Shown here: positions 1-5,782 of the stretch, piece after piece
Layout: each line of letters opens with the position of its first letter
Position numbering within the stretch: the first letter of the stretch is position 1
NCBI GenBank assembly: GCA_024636105.1
Contig: JAGXHO010000060.1
Coordinates: 1-8,672, forward strand
Length of the DNA stretch: 8,672 bases
From: Trueperaceae bacterium
Lineage (GTDB): Bacteria > Deinococcota > Deinococci > Deinococcales > Trueperaceae
Reading direction: 5' to 3'
The notes under the pieces: generated by a model
Databases searched by the model: none
The model's input: only the letters and a program-made list of their open reading frames with translations
Told to the model about the DNA's origin: nothing
Made by a program: the position numbers and the translations under genes

Positions 1-195
1 GTCGGCAAGACGCTGCTCGAGGGCCAGCTGCGCAAGCGCACGGGCGCCTCGGTGGTCGCCGTCCTGCGCGATGGCGCGGCGATCGCCAACCCGCCGATCG
101 ACACCCGCTTCGAGGTGGGCGACACGGTCGTGATCATCGGTACCCCCGAGCAGGGCGAAGCCGCGCGACTCGAGCTCGAAGGCGCCGCGGGCTGA
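1..195 (+). CDS. KhtT-like TrkA-C (RCK-C) regulatory subunit, C-terminal end only
   Basis: The frame is open from the left edge to TGA at 193-195, leaving 64 residues. They have the RCK-C/TrkA-C pattern: GKTLLEGQLRKRTGASVVAV is the first strand-helix unit with the family's G-x(5-6)-L-R...G..VVAV signature. DTRFEVGDTVVIIGTPEQ is the closing hairpin, where GD in front of a hydrophobic strand and a Gly is characteristic. RCK-C domains bind small regulatory ligands, and in KhtT they gate the K+/H+ antiporter KhtU. The next gene is such an antiporter, only 13 nt downstream, so a KhtTU-type operon is the natural reading. The N-terminal part lies outside the window, so a full RCK protein with a Rossmann-fold RCK-N domain cannot be excluded. 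Confidence 0.85.
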   Translation, partial: VGKTLLEGQLRKRTGASVVAVLRDGAAIANPPIDTRFEVGDTVVIIGTPEQGEAARLELEGAAG

Positions 196-208
196 GTCGG
201 CGAGGCGC

Positions 209-1426
209 GTGAACCCCGTCCTCGAACTGGGCCTCATCGCCCTCGGGCTGTACCTGGCCGCGTGGGTCTCCAAGCGGTTGGGGCTCGCGACGATCGTGGG
301 GTACATCGTCCTGGGGCTCGCCTTCGGGCCCGGCAGCCTGGTGCCGATCTACACGCCGAGCGACACGGTCCACCTGTTCGGCGAGCTCGGCCTCATCCTG
401 CTGCTCTTCTTCATGGGCCTCGAGTTCTCGCCCGCGCGCTTCGCCGAGGGGGGCCGCGCGATCGTCGTGGCCGGCACCATCGACCTGGTGAACTTCGCCG
501 TCGGGTTCGGCGCAGCGATGCTGCTGGGCTACGGCTGGCTGGCGGGGCTGTTCCTGGGCGGCATCACCTACATCTCGTCCTCCGGTGTGATCGCCAAGCT
601 CCTCACCGAGCGCAAGCTGCTCGCCTACCCGGAGGCGGAACGCACGCTGGGCGTGCTCGTCTACGAGGACCTGGCGATGATCGTCATCCTCGGCGGGCTC
701 GGCCTCCTCACCTCCGGTGGTGGCTGGCAGGAGTTCGTCGGGGTCGCGCTGGTGCTGGTCGCGTACGGCGTCCTGCTCCGGTGGGGACGCCAGCCGCTCG
801 AGCGGTTGCTGTCGCGCGAAGGGGAGACCTTCGTGCTGCTGCTGGTGGCGCTGGTGGCGCTCGGCGCGATGGGCGCCGATCGGCTCGGATTCCCCGAGGC
901 GGTCGCGGCGTTCCTGATCGGGATGATGCTCGCCGAGTCCGACCACAAGGCGCGTCTCGAGGAGACGCTGGTGCCCTGGCGCGACGTCGCCGCGGCCGCC
1001 TTCTTCCTGGAGTTCGGATTGTCGGTGGAGCTCGGCGCGGCGCTCGCCTTCGCCCCGGTGGCGCTGGGGCTCGCCGCGGTCACGGCGCTGGTCAACCTGG
1101 CGAGCGGCTACGCCTCCGGCCGCGCGACCGAGCTCTCGCACCGGGCCTCGCTCGGCCATGGGCTCATGCTGATCCCGCGCGGCGAGTTCTCGCTCGTGAT
1201 CGTCGGGCTCGCCGCGTCGGTGACCGCGCTTCCGGAGGACGTGCGCGCGGGCTTGACCGGCATCGCCTCGCTCTACGTGTTGGCGCTCGTGATCGTGGGG
1301 TCGGTGATCTTCGTGCGCTACGACCGGATCAACGAGCGGCTGGCGCGCTGGCTGCTGCCACCCGCGGCCCGCCGGCGCCTGCGCGAGCGCGAGCAACAGC
1401 TGGCACGGGTGCGGCTCGAAGACTGA
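209..1426 (+). CDS. CPA2-family K+(Na+)/H+ antiporter membrane subunit (KhtU/KefB-like)
   Basis: A 405-residue polytopic membrane protein of the monovalent cation:proton antiporter-2 family, expected to exchange cytoplasmic K+ (or Na+) for H+ across the inner membrane. About 11-13 hydrophobic segments run from residue 3 to 370. Visible family motifs are GYIVLGLAFGP (31-41), the broken-helix region with ISSSG (122-126), the acidic pair ED (153-154) expected to carry ions, FFLEFG (265-270), and PRGEFS (323-328), the conserved R-G-E-F-S of CPA2 antiporters. The length fits a stand-alone membrane domain without fused TrkA-N/C, matching the separate RCK-C protein encoded just upstream. The start is GTG at 209, with a weak GAGG at 202-205; it lies 13 nt after the upstream stop, so the two are probably co-transcribed. 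The last 35 residues are a basic, probably cytoplasmic, helical tail. The substrate ion is inferred from the partner only. Confidence 0.9.
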   Translation: MNPVLELGLIALGLYLAAWVSKRLGLATIVGYIVLGLAFGPGSLVPIYTPSDTVHLFGELGLILLLFFMGLEFSPARFAEGGRAIVVAGTIDLVNFAVGFGAAMLLGYGWLAGLFLGGITYISSSGVIAKLLTERKLLAYPEAERTLGVLVYEDLAMIVILGGLGLLTSGGGWQEFVGVALVLVAYGVLLRWGRQPLERLLSREGETFVLLLVALVALGAMGADRLGFPEAVAAFLIGMMLAESDHKARLEETLVPWRDVAAAAFFLEFGLSVELGAALAFAPVALGLAAVTALVNLASGYASGRATELSHRASLGHGLMLIPRGEFSLVIVGLAASVTALPEDVRAGLTGIASLYVLALVIVGSVIFVRYDRINERLARWLLPPAARRRLREREQQLARVRLED

Positions 1427-1453
1427 GGAAGCCGGCCACCGCGCGGGCGGGAC

Positions 1454-1465
1454 GCGGACGTCCGC
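1454..1465. promoter_or_regulatory. Perfect 12-bp palindrome GCGGACGTCCGC, possible operator
   Basis: The palindrome lies in the 111-base gap between the antiporter and the first PPC gene, 22 bases before the TAGCAT box at 1488. That places it over or just beside the expected -35 position. Such a position would suit a repressor or activator site. The core GGACGTCC could also arise by chance in GC-rich DNA, so this is a weak call. Confidence 0.3.
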
Positions 1466-1487
1466 CGACGTGGATTGCAGCGCGCGT

Positions 1488-1493
1488 TAGCAT
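1488..1493 (+). promoter_or_regulatory. Putative -10 box TAGCAT before PPC gene 1
   Basis: TAGCAT fits the TANNNT form of a -10 element and is one of very few T/A-containing hexamers in this GC-rich gap. Initiation about 7 nt downstream would give a leader of roughly 38 nt containing the GGAGGAG ribosome binding site at 1524-1530. No convincing TTGACA-like -35 is seen at 16-18 nt spacing. The same box precedes two genes on the other strand. Confidence 0.4.
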
Positions 1494-1523
1494 CGAGCCG
1501 GCGCCGATGGTGTGGTGCGCCCC

Positions 1524-1530
1524 GGAGGAG
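1524..1530 (+). promoter_or_regulatory. Strong Shine-Dalgarno GGAGGAG that fixes the PPC gene 1 start
   Basis: GGAGGAG sits 7 nt before ATG 1538, the best ribosome binding site in the window. It decides the start: the frame is open further upstream (to 1475), but translation from there would put a charged, arginine-rich segment ahead of the signal peptide. Confidence 0.8.
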
Positions 1531-1537
1531 AACCCCC

Positions 1538-2620
1538 ATGACGCGACGCCTCGTGCCCCTCGTGCTCCTTGCCGCCGCCGCATCGATCGGATCGGCGCAG
1601 CTGCCCCTCACGCCGCCGACCTACCTGCTGTCGTCCAACACCGAGCTCGTCGCCGAGGTTCCCGTGCACGGCGCCTTGACCCCGGCCAGCGGCCGGAACT
1701 TCAAGGACGGCAGCCACGTCGACGTGCTCGTGCTGCGCAGCGGTGGCGACGAGGTGGTCGAGGTGCGCGTCGAGAGCGACGACTTCGACACCTACCTGAC
1801 GCTCGTCGCGCCCGACGGCACGATCCTCGACGCGAACGACGACGTCGCTGCCAACGACGCGTTCTACGCATCGCGCGTGCGCGCGTACCTGCCGACCGCC
1901 GGCACCTACCTCGTCGTCGTCAGCGGCTACGGGCCCAACGACCTCGGCGCCTACACCGCTACCCGCGCTGCCTATGCGCCGCCGCCCAAGGTGGTCGTCG
2001 ACGTCGACCTGCCCGGTCGCTACGAGGGCTCTCTGAGCGAGGAGTCCGCCGACATGCTGTGGGTCACGGTCCTCGCACCCACCACCGTGCGCGCGACGCT
2101 GCGCTCCCCGGACTTCGACACCGTGCTCGAGGTGTACGGCGAGGACGGCGCCTACGTCGACGGGAACGACGACTTCGACGACACCGACTCGCAGCTGGTG
2201 CTGGACCTCGAGCCGGGCCGCTACGAGTTCCTCGTCAAGGGCTTCTTCGAGCAGGCGAGCGGCGCGTACACCTTCGAGATCGCGCCCTTCGATCAGCCCG
2301 AGCCGGTGGTCGTCGACGTGACCGCGCCGGGCGTCGTCGAGGGCTTCCTCGAGGACGGGGCCGTCGATACGTACCGCCTCACGCTGACCGCGCCGGCGAC
2401 CATCACCGTCGACCTGCGCTCGTTCGAGTTCGACACGATGCTCGAGGCGTTCGAGGAGGCCGACGCGGCGACGTTCTACTACCTCGATGGCAACGACGAC
2501 GCCGGCGACGGGACCGACTCGCAGCTCGTGCTCGAGCTGCCGGCGGGCACCTACCTGTTCGACGCCGCCGGGCTTTGGTCCGGCGCCAGCGGCGCATACA
2601 CGATCGAGTTCCGTTGGTGA
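1538..2620 (+). CDS. Exported protein with three PPC-type beta-sandwich repeats (PPC protein 1)
   Basis: 360 residues. Residues 1-20 form a Sec signal peptide: MTRR, a hydrophobic core, then GSA before Gln21. The rest is three similar beta-rich repeats at about 42-143, 152-248 and 257-360. Each has the hallmarks of the pre-peptidase C-terminal (PPC) fold: a hydrophobic strand leading to (D/E)FDT (at 82-85, 192-195, 297-300), then NDD (100-102, 210-212, 319-321), then (A/E)PG.Y or AGTY and a closing G(A)Y strand. The acidic NDD/DTDSQ loops could bind Ca2+. PPC domains usually accompany secreted peptidases, but no protease domain is present, so the role may be binding, adhesion or envelope display. 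No transmembrane anchor or lipobox is seen, so the product is probably periplasmic or extracellular. It is a close paralogue of the next gene. The function is unknown. Confidence 0.85.
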   Translation: MTRRLVPLVLLAAAASIGSAQLPLTPPTYLLSSNTELVAEVPVHGALTPASGRNFKDGSHVDVLVLRSGGDEVVEVRVESDDFDTYLTLVAPDGTILDANDDVAANDAFYASRVRAYLPTAGTYLVVVSGYGPNDLGAYTATRAAYAPPPKVVVDVDLPGRYEGSLSEESADMLWVTVLAPTTVRATLRSPDFDTVLEVYGEDGAYVDGNDDFDDTDSQLVLDLEPGRYEFLVKGFFEQASGAYTFEIAPFDQPEPVVVDVTAPGVVEGFLEDGAVDTYRLTLTAPATITVDLRSFEFDTMLEAFEEADAATFYYLDGNDDAGDGTDSQLVLELPAGTYLFDAAGLWSGASGAYTIEFRW

Positions 2621-2627
2621 GCGCCGG

Positions 2628-2649
2628 CTGACGCCGCCGTCGGCGTCAG
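2628..2649 (+). terminator. Hairpin after PPC gene 1, terminator-like without T-tract
   Basis: A perfect 9-bp stem, CTGACGCCG (2628-2636) pairing with CGGCGTCAG (2641-2649), closes on a 4-nt loop. It starts 7 nt after the PPC gene 1 stop and lies ahead of the candidate promoter of PPC gene 2. No run of T follows, so it may stop transcription weakly or simply protect the 3' end. Confidence 0.45.
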
Positions 2650-2670
2650 AGGTTCGTGACGGACGCCGTG

Positions 2671-2676
2671 TAGCCT
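2671..2676 (+). promoter_or_regulatory. Putative -10 box TAGCCT before PPC gene 2
   Basis: TAGCCT (TANNNT class) differs by one base from the TAGCAT box of the previous gene and lies in the 109-base gap after the hairpin at 2628-2649. It would give a leader of about 47 nt with a GAGAGG ribosome binding site at 2718-2723. No clear -35 is seen. The box suggests PPC gene 2 and its overlapping partner have their own promoter. Confidence 0.3.
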
Positions 2677-2729
2677 CGTGGGCAGGCACGACCGTGCGGT
2701 CGCCGAGTGGCCGCCCCGAGAGGATGCCC

Positions 2730-3494
2730 ATGCATCGACGCCACCTTCGCTCCATCGCCTCCATCGCCGCCCTCCTTCTCGTCGCCTCCGTCGCCTTCGG
2801 CCAGCAGCCGGTGCAGAGCCCCAACTACCTGCTCTCGGGCGCACCCAGCCTCGAGCTGGGCGTCCCGGTCGGGGGCGCGTTGACGCCGGCGAGCGGCCGC
2901 AACTTCAAGGACGGGACGTACCTCGACGTCCTGATCGTGCGCGCCCAAGCGGGTGAGAGCGTCGCGCTGCTCGTCGAGAGCGATGCCTTCGACACGTACC
3001 TGAGCGTCTTCGATCCCGTCGGCAGCTTGATCGCCGCGAACGACGATGCCTGGGACGTCTCCGATGCCTGGTACGCGTCGCAGGTCGCGTTCGAGGCCGC
3101 GCTGACGGGCGCCTACGTGGTCGTCGTGAGCGGCTTCGCGCCCACCGACCTCGGCGCCTACACCGCCACCCGCATCGATTGGGTGGCGCCCGAGCCCGTC
3201 CTCGTCGACGTCGCGGGCCCCGGCATCTTCCGCGGCGTGCTCGAGCCGGGGACCCCGGTCGCCTACCGCTTCACCGTCGACGCGCCGGCGACGCTCACCG
3301 CGACGCTGCGCTCGCTCGCGTTCGACACGTACGTGACGCTCCTGGTCGACGGCGTCGTCGTCGCCGAGAACGACGATTTCGAGGACACGGACTCGCAGGT
3401 CCTCGTCGACCTGGAGCCCGGCACGTACGTCGTCGAGGTCGCCGGGTACTTCGGCGATGCGTCCGGCGCCTTCGGGCTGGACCTCGACTGGTGA
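2730..3494 (+). CDS. Exported protein with two PPC-type beta-sandwich repeats (PPC protein 2)
   Basis: 254 residues. The Sec signal peptide is residues 1-24 (MHRRHLR, hydrophobic core, VAFG before Gln25-Gln26). Two PPC-like repeats follow, about 47-148 and 158-254, with AFDT at 86-89 and 197-200 and NDD at 104-106 and 214-216. Repeat 1 shares the blocks GALTPASGRNFKDG (49-62) and DLGAYTATR (140-148) exactly with PPC protein 1. Repeat 2 shares NDDF.DTDSQ and DLEPG.Y with repeat 2 of that protein. It is therefore a tandem paralogue lacking the third repeat. ATG 2730 is preferred over the in-frame ATG 2724 because GAGAGG (2718-2723) is then 6 nt away and the signal peptide starts cleanly with MHRR. 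Its stop overlaps the next gene by GTGA. No enzymatic domain is visible. Function unknown; secreted or periplasmic. Confidence 0.85.
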   Translation: MHRRHLRSIASIAALLLVASVAFGQQPVQSPNYLLSGAPSLELGVPVGGALTPASGRNFKDGTYLDVLIVRAQAGESVALLVESDAFDTYLSVFDPVGSLIAANDDAWDVSDAWYASQVAFEAALTGAYVVVVSGFAPTDLGAYTATRIDWVAPEPVLVDVAGPGIFRGVLEPGTPVAYRFTVDAPATLTATLRSLAFDTYVTLLVDGVVVAENDDFEDTDSQVLVDLEPGTYVVEVAGYFGDASGAFGLDLDW

Positions 3495-4804
3495 GCGGGC
3501 GCCCCCACCTCCCGAGCCGCGTCCGGCGGACCGTCGCGCGCGCGGTCGCTGCCACCGCCGTCCTCGCGACCGCCCTCGCGTTCGCGCAGCCGACGTGGGT
3601 CGCCGACCCCGACGGGGCGTACCCCGGGCGTCAGGCCGGCGTCCAAGGCCTCGCCTACGTCGAAGCCGCCACCTTCCCGGCCGACCTCACCCAGGACCAG
3701 ACCGGGCTGTTCGTCGTCTGCGACGGCGCTTCGCTCGATGCGACCGACCTGTTCCTATGGGTCGGGGTCCTCCCGCCCGGCGCCGTCGATGCCGCTGGCA
3801 CCCTCGAGGTCCTGACCCGTCGCGGCAGCGACGCGGCGCGCAGCGCACGCTGGTCGGTGGACGTCGACTCCGTCGTCGGCGAGGTCGTCGTGGCGAACCC
3901 GACCGTGCGGTCGCTCCTGCTGGAGGACCTGCGGCGCGGCGGCACCCTCGCGGTCCGGCTCGCGACCGACCCGGCCGCCGGCGCCGCCCAGCCCACCTTC
4001 GTCTACGAGGTCGACGGCTTCCCTGAGGACGCCCTGGACTGCGGTTCGCGCACCGTGGCGGCGAGCGACCCGTTCGCGGGCGCTCCGATCGTGCCCGTCG
4101 AACCCGCCGCCGACGACCCCTTCGCGGACGCCCCGGTGGCACCGGTCGACCCCTTCGCTGACGCTACTGCAGCGCCGGAGGATCCCTTCGCGGACGCCCC
4201 TCGAGCGCCGGATCCGGCCCCGCCCCCGGCCGCGGACCCCTTCGCCGTCGCTCCGGTTGCGCCCGCCTCGACTGCGCCACCCGCCGTAGGCGACGGGTAC
4301 GAAGACGCGTTCCTGACCGATCCGACCACGGGCCTCCTGAGCCTCTCCGGCACGCTCGCCGAGGTCGTGTCGATCCCACCGCGCGTGGACCTTACGGCGT
4401 TGACCACCGATGCAGCCGGCGCGATCATCTACGCCAACCCTGGGGGGGTGATCAGCGCCTTCGGTGGGTTCTGCGACCCCGAGGGGGGCGGCGACAACGG
4501 CTTCTTCATCGAGCTGGCGTCGCCGGCGTTCGCGACCTTCGAGGAGCGCGGCACGCTGGTTCTCTACGCTGACGGGTACGAGATCGGCTTCGTGGAACTC
4601 GGGATCTACGTCGACGACCGCGGCGCAACCGCCTACGTGGTCTACGACCAAGACGAGCTCGGCATCCTGCGCGCGCTCGAAGCCTTCCCGACCCTGGAGG
4701 CGGTGGTGTTCGGTTCGGGTGCCGGGGACCGAGCCGATGCCTATTGGGGCTTCGCGACCGCCGAGATCGCCACGGCGGTCGCGGTGCTCGACTGCGCGCC
4801 GTGA
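3491..4804 (+). CDS. Exported protein with two TagO/VasI-like Cys-bracketed domains and a DPFA-repeat linker
   Basis: 437 residues starting at GTG 3491, which overlaps the upstream stop as GTGA (translational coupling). The frame is open further upstream inside PPC gene 2, but only this start places a signal peptide at the front: arginine-rich n-region, hydrophobic 19-30, cleavage near AFA-Q33. Domain A (about 45-185) and domain B (about 281-437) each have a Cys early (C77, C328), a strand with an aromatic, a GTL strand, a second strand pair, a helix, and a final hydrophobic segment ending LDC (C184, C435). This predicts one disulfide per domain and an internal duplication. The order of features in domain A (L.V.C, LW, R.G, W, L.V.L, F.Y...GF...L.C) resembles the T6SS-associated TagO/VasI family; this is inferred by eye. 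Between the domains lies an Ala/Pro-rich linker (about 190-268) with five DPFA units. No known function; no T6SS gene is nearby. Confidence 0.8.
   Translation: MSGRPHLPSRVRRTVARAVAATAVLATALAFAQPTWVADPDGAYPGRQAGVQGLAYVEAATFPADLTQDQTGLFVVCDGASLDATDLFLWVGVLPPGAVDAAGTLEVLTRRGSDAARSARWSVDVDSVVGEVVVANPTVRSLLLEDLRRGGTLAVRLATDPAAGAAQPTFVYEVDGFPEDALDCGSRTVAASDPFAGAPIVPVEPAADDPFADAPVAPVDPFADATAAPEDPFADAPRAPDPAPPPAADPFAVAPVAPASTAPPAVGDGYEDAFLTDPTTGLLSLSGTLAEVVSIPPRVDLTALTTDAAGAIIYANPGGVISAFGGFCDPEGGGDNGFFIELASPAFATFEERGTLVLYADGYEIGFVELGIYVDDRGATAYVVYDQDELGILRALEAFPTLEAVVFGSGAGDRADAYWGFATAEIATAVAVLDCAP
4067..4246 (+). repeat. Five DPFA repeats in an Ala/Pro linker
   Basis: DPFA occurs at residues 193-196, 209-212, 220-223, 231-234 and 249-252 of the exported protein. 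Three copies continue as DPFADA, and one each as DPFAGA and DPFAVA. Spacing is irregular (16, 11, 11, 18 residues), with Val/Pro/Ala/Glu between. At DNA level the units share gacccSttcgc. The segment is likely an extended disordered linker between the two domains, and repeats of this kind can expand or contract. Confidence 0.85.
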
Positions 4805-4805
4805 T

Positions 4806-4844
4806 CGGGTCGCCGGGGGCGCGTTCGCGCCGCCCGGCGACCCG
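4806..4844. terminator. Long GC-rich hairpin between convergent genes, likely bidirectional terminator
   Basis: CGGGTCGCCGGG (from 4806) pairs with CCCGGCGACCCG (ending 4844). The inner GGCGCG/CGCGCC arms continue the stem past a one-base bulge to a 2-4 nt loop around TTCG. It starts 2 nt after the TGA of the exported-protein gene and ends 8 nt before the stop of the opposite-strand pseudogene, so it can serve both. There is no T-run on either side, as often in very GC-rich genomes. Confidence 0.7.
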
Positions 4845-4851
4845 GCTTGGA

Positions 4852-5376
4852 TCAGAACAGGAGGAAGGCCAGTGTGAACGCGCGATCGACGGACGTCGTG
4901 CCACCGAGCGCATCCTCCACCACGAGCTGCAGGACGAACTCGCGCGGTTCGGTGATGCAGTTGGTCCATTGGGCGACGTCGTCCTCGGGCGTCCACTTCA
5001 GCTGGGTGGTCGCCGGCGTCGCGCACACCGCGGCCACCGATAGCAGGACCGCCACGTGGCCGTCGTTGCCGCAGGCGTGGTTCCAGCCCTCGTGCGTCGA
5101 GCGGTAGGGCACGCTCTTCTCGTCGGGCATGGGCAGCGCGTCCATGTCGACGCGCGCGAGCACCGTCCGGCCGGGCTTGCCCGTGTCCCACAGCGCCACC
5201 ACGCCGGTGCCGCCGACGCCCGTGCGCGGAGCGAGGCCGAGCGCGCGCAGGCGCTCGGCGATCACCCCCATGGTGCGGGTCTCCTGGAAGTCGATCTCGG
5301 GGTGGGCGTGCAGGTCGCGGCGGGTGGCTACGGTGCGCTCGGTGAGCGCGCGGGCGTGGTCGCGACCGGTCGGTAT
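4852..5376 (-). pseudogene. Truncated M20D-type amidohydrolase fused in frame to an unrelated beta-sandwich-like tail
   Basis: Counting from an ATA at 5376, residues 1-117 match the N-terminus of M20D metallo-amidohydrolases (IAA-amino acid/hippurate hydrolase group): RRDLHAHPEIDFQET (19-33), VGGTGVV (54-60), RVDMDALP (75-82), and HACGNDGHVAVLL (100-112). Family members are about 380-440 residues; here the catalytic Glu, later His ligands and dimerisation domain are absent. The usual HACGHDGH is HACGNDGH, replacing a metal-ligand His by Asn. From about residue 118 the chain becomes a Cys-pair, strand-rich segment ending EFVLQLVVEDALGG then a last strand, like the C-terminus of a PKD/Ig-type domain. 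No ATG, GTG or TTG exists between the upstream in-frame stop and an internal ATG at 5271. A GGAG at 5386-5383 lies 6 nt before ATA 5376, suggesting a lost ATG. It follows vapC by 19 nt. Probably inactive; a sequencing or assembly join is the main alternative. Confidence 0.7.
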
Positions 5377-5395
5377 GGCGGTCTCCGGAGGCGCG

Positions 5396-5782
5396 TCAGG
5401 CGAGCGCGGCGCGCAGGTCGGTCAGGGGGAAATCGTCACCTACGAAGAGGAGCGGTGCGTCGGCGACCTTGGCGATCGCGTAGACCATGCTGTCGCCGAA
5501 GTTCAGGCCGGCGGCGTGGCGACCCCGGCCGTAGGTGCGGAACGCCTGCGCGGCGACGGTCGCGTGCTCGTGCGTGTACGGCAGGACGTCGATGCCCGCC
5601 TCGACGAGGAGCGCCGGAAGCGCTGTCGGCGGCACGCCGCGCGCGGCGGCGACGATCGCGGCTTCCGTCAGCGTCGGCGCGCCGATCGCCGCCCACGGCG
5701 CGCCACCAAGCGCCGATGCGATCGCCGGCGCTGATGGCTCGCGCAGGAGCAGTGCGATGAGCGCGCTGGAGTCGACGATCAC
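5396..5782 (-). CDS. vapC: VapC-family PIN-domain ribonuclease toxin
   Basis: 128 residues from GTG 5782, whose first bases overlap the antitoxin stop as GTGA. GGAGG at 5791-5787 inside the antitoxin gene is the ribosome binding site. The frame is open further upstream, but only as antisense of nothing useful within the antitoxin gene, and MIVDSSAL is the canonical PIN start. The PIN acidic active site is complete: D4 (VDSSAL), E40 (TLTEAAIV), D97 (LNFGDSMVYA) and D116 (LLFVGDDF). These coordinate Mg2+ for endonucleolytic RNA cleavage, often of tRNA or rRNA; the target cannot be read here. The segment HAAGLNFGD is the typical VapC signature before the third acid. The intact active site and intact partner suggest a working toxin-antitoxin pair. 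A damaged amidohydrolase follows after 19 nt on the same strand. Confidence 0.95.
   Translation of the reverse strand: MIVDSSALIALLLREPSAPAIASALGGAPWAAIGAPTLTEAAIVAAARGVPPTALPALLVEAGIDVLPYTHEHATVAAQAFRTYGRGRHAAGLNFGDSMVYAIAKVADAPLLFVGDDFPLTDLRAALA

Noticed and set aside
134..1396. Open frame of 420 codons on the minus strand opposite the antiporter
   Set aside because: It is rich in Arg, Glu, Gln and His with no hydrophobic core or motif, the usual product of reading GC-rich membrane-protein DNA backwards. The + strand frame has clear CPA2 motifs.
262..2631. 789-codon + strand frame across the antiporter and PPC gene 1
   Set aside because: It is Arg/Ala/Gly-rich low-complexity sequence spanning two real genes and their intergenic region; a GC-driven shadow.
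1487..2824. 445-codon minus-strand frame opposite the PPC genes
   Set aside because: Composition of a mirror frame (VEVVDDH-type runs from Asp/Val codons), no motif, and it runs across two genes and a promoter region.
3179..3490. Upstream extension of the DPFA-linker protein into PPC gene 2
   Set aside because: This part is Arg-rich shadow of the PPC frame. The GTG at 3491 gives a normal signal peptide and a GTGA overlap.
4067..4246. DPF motifs as eukaryotic clathrin-adaptor type binding motifs (effector idea)
   Set aside because: DPF in eukaryotic endocytic proteins binds AP-2, but nothing here suggests a host-associated bacterium, and Asp-Pro-Phe with Ala is easily produced by repeat expansion in GC-rich DNA.
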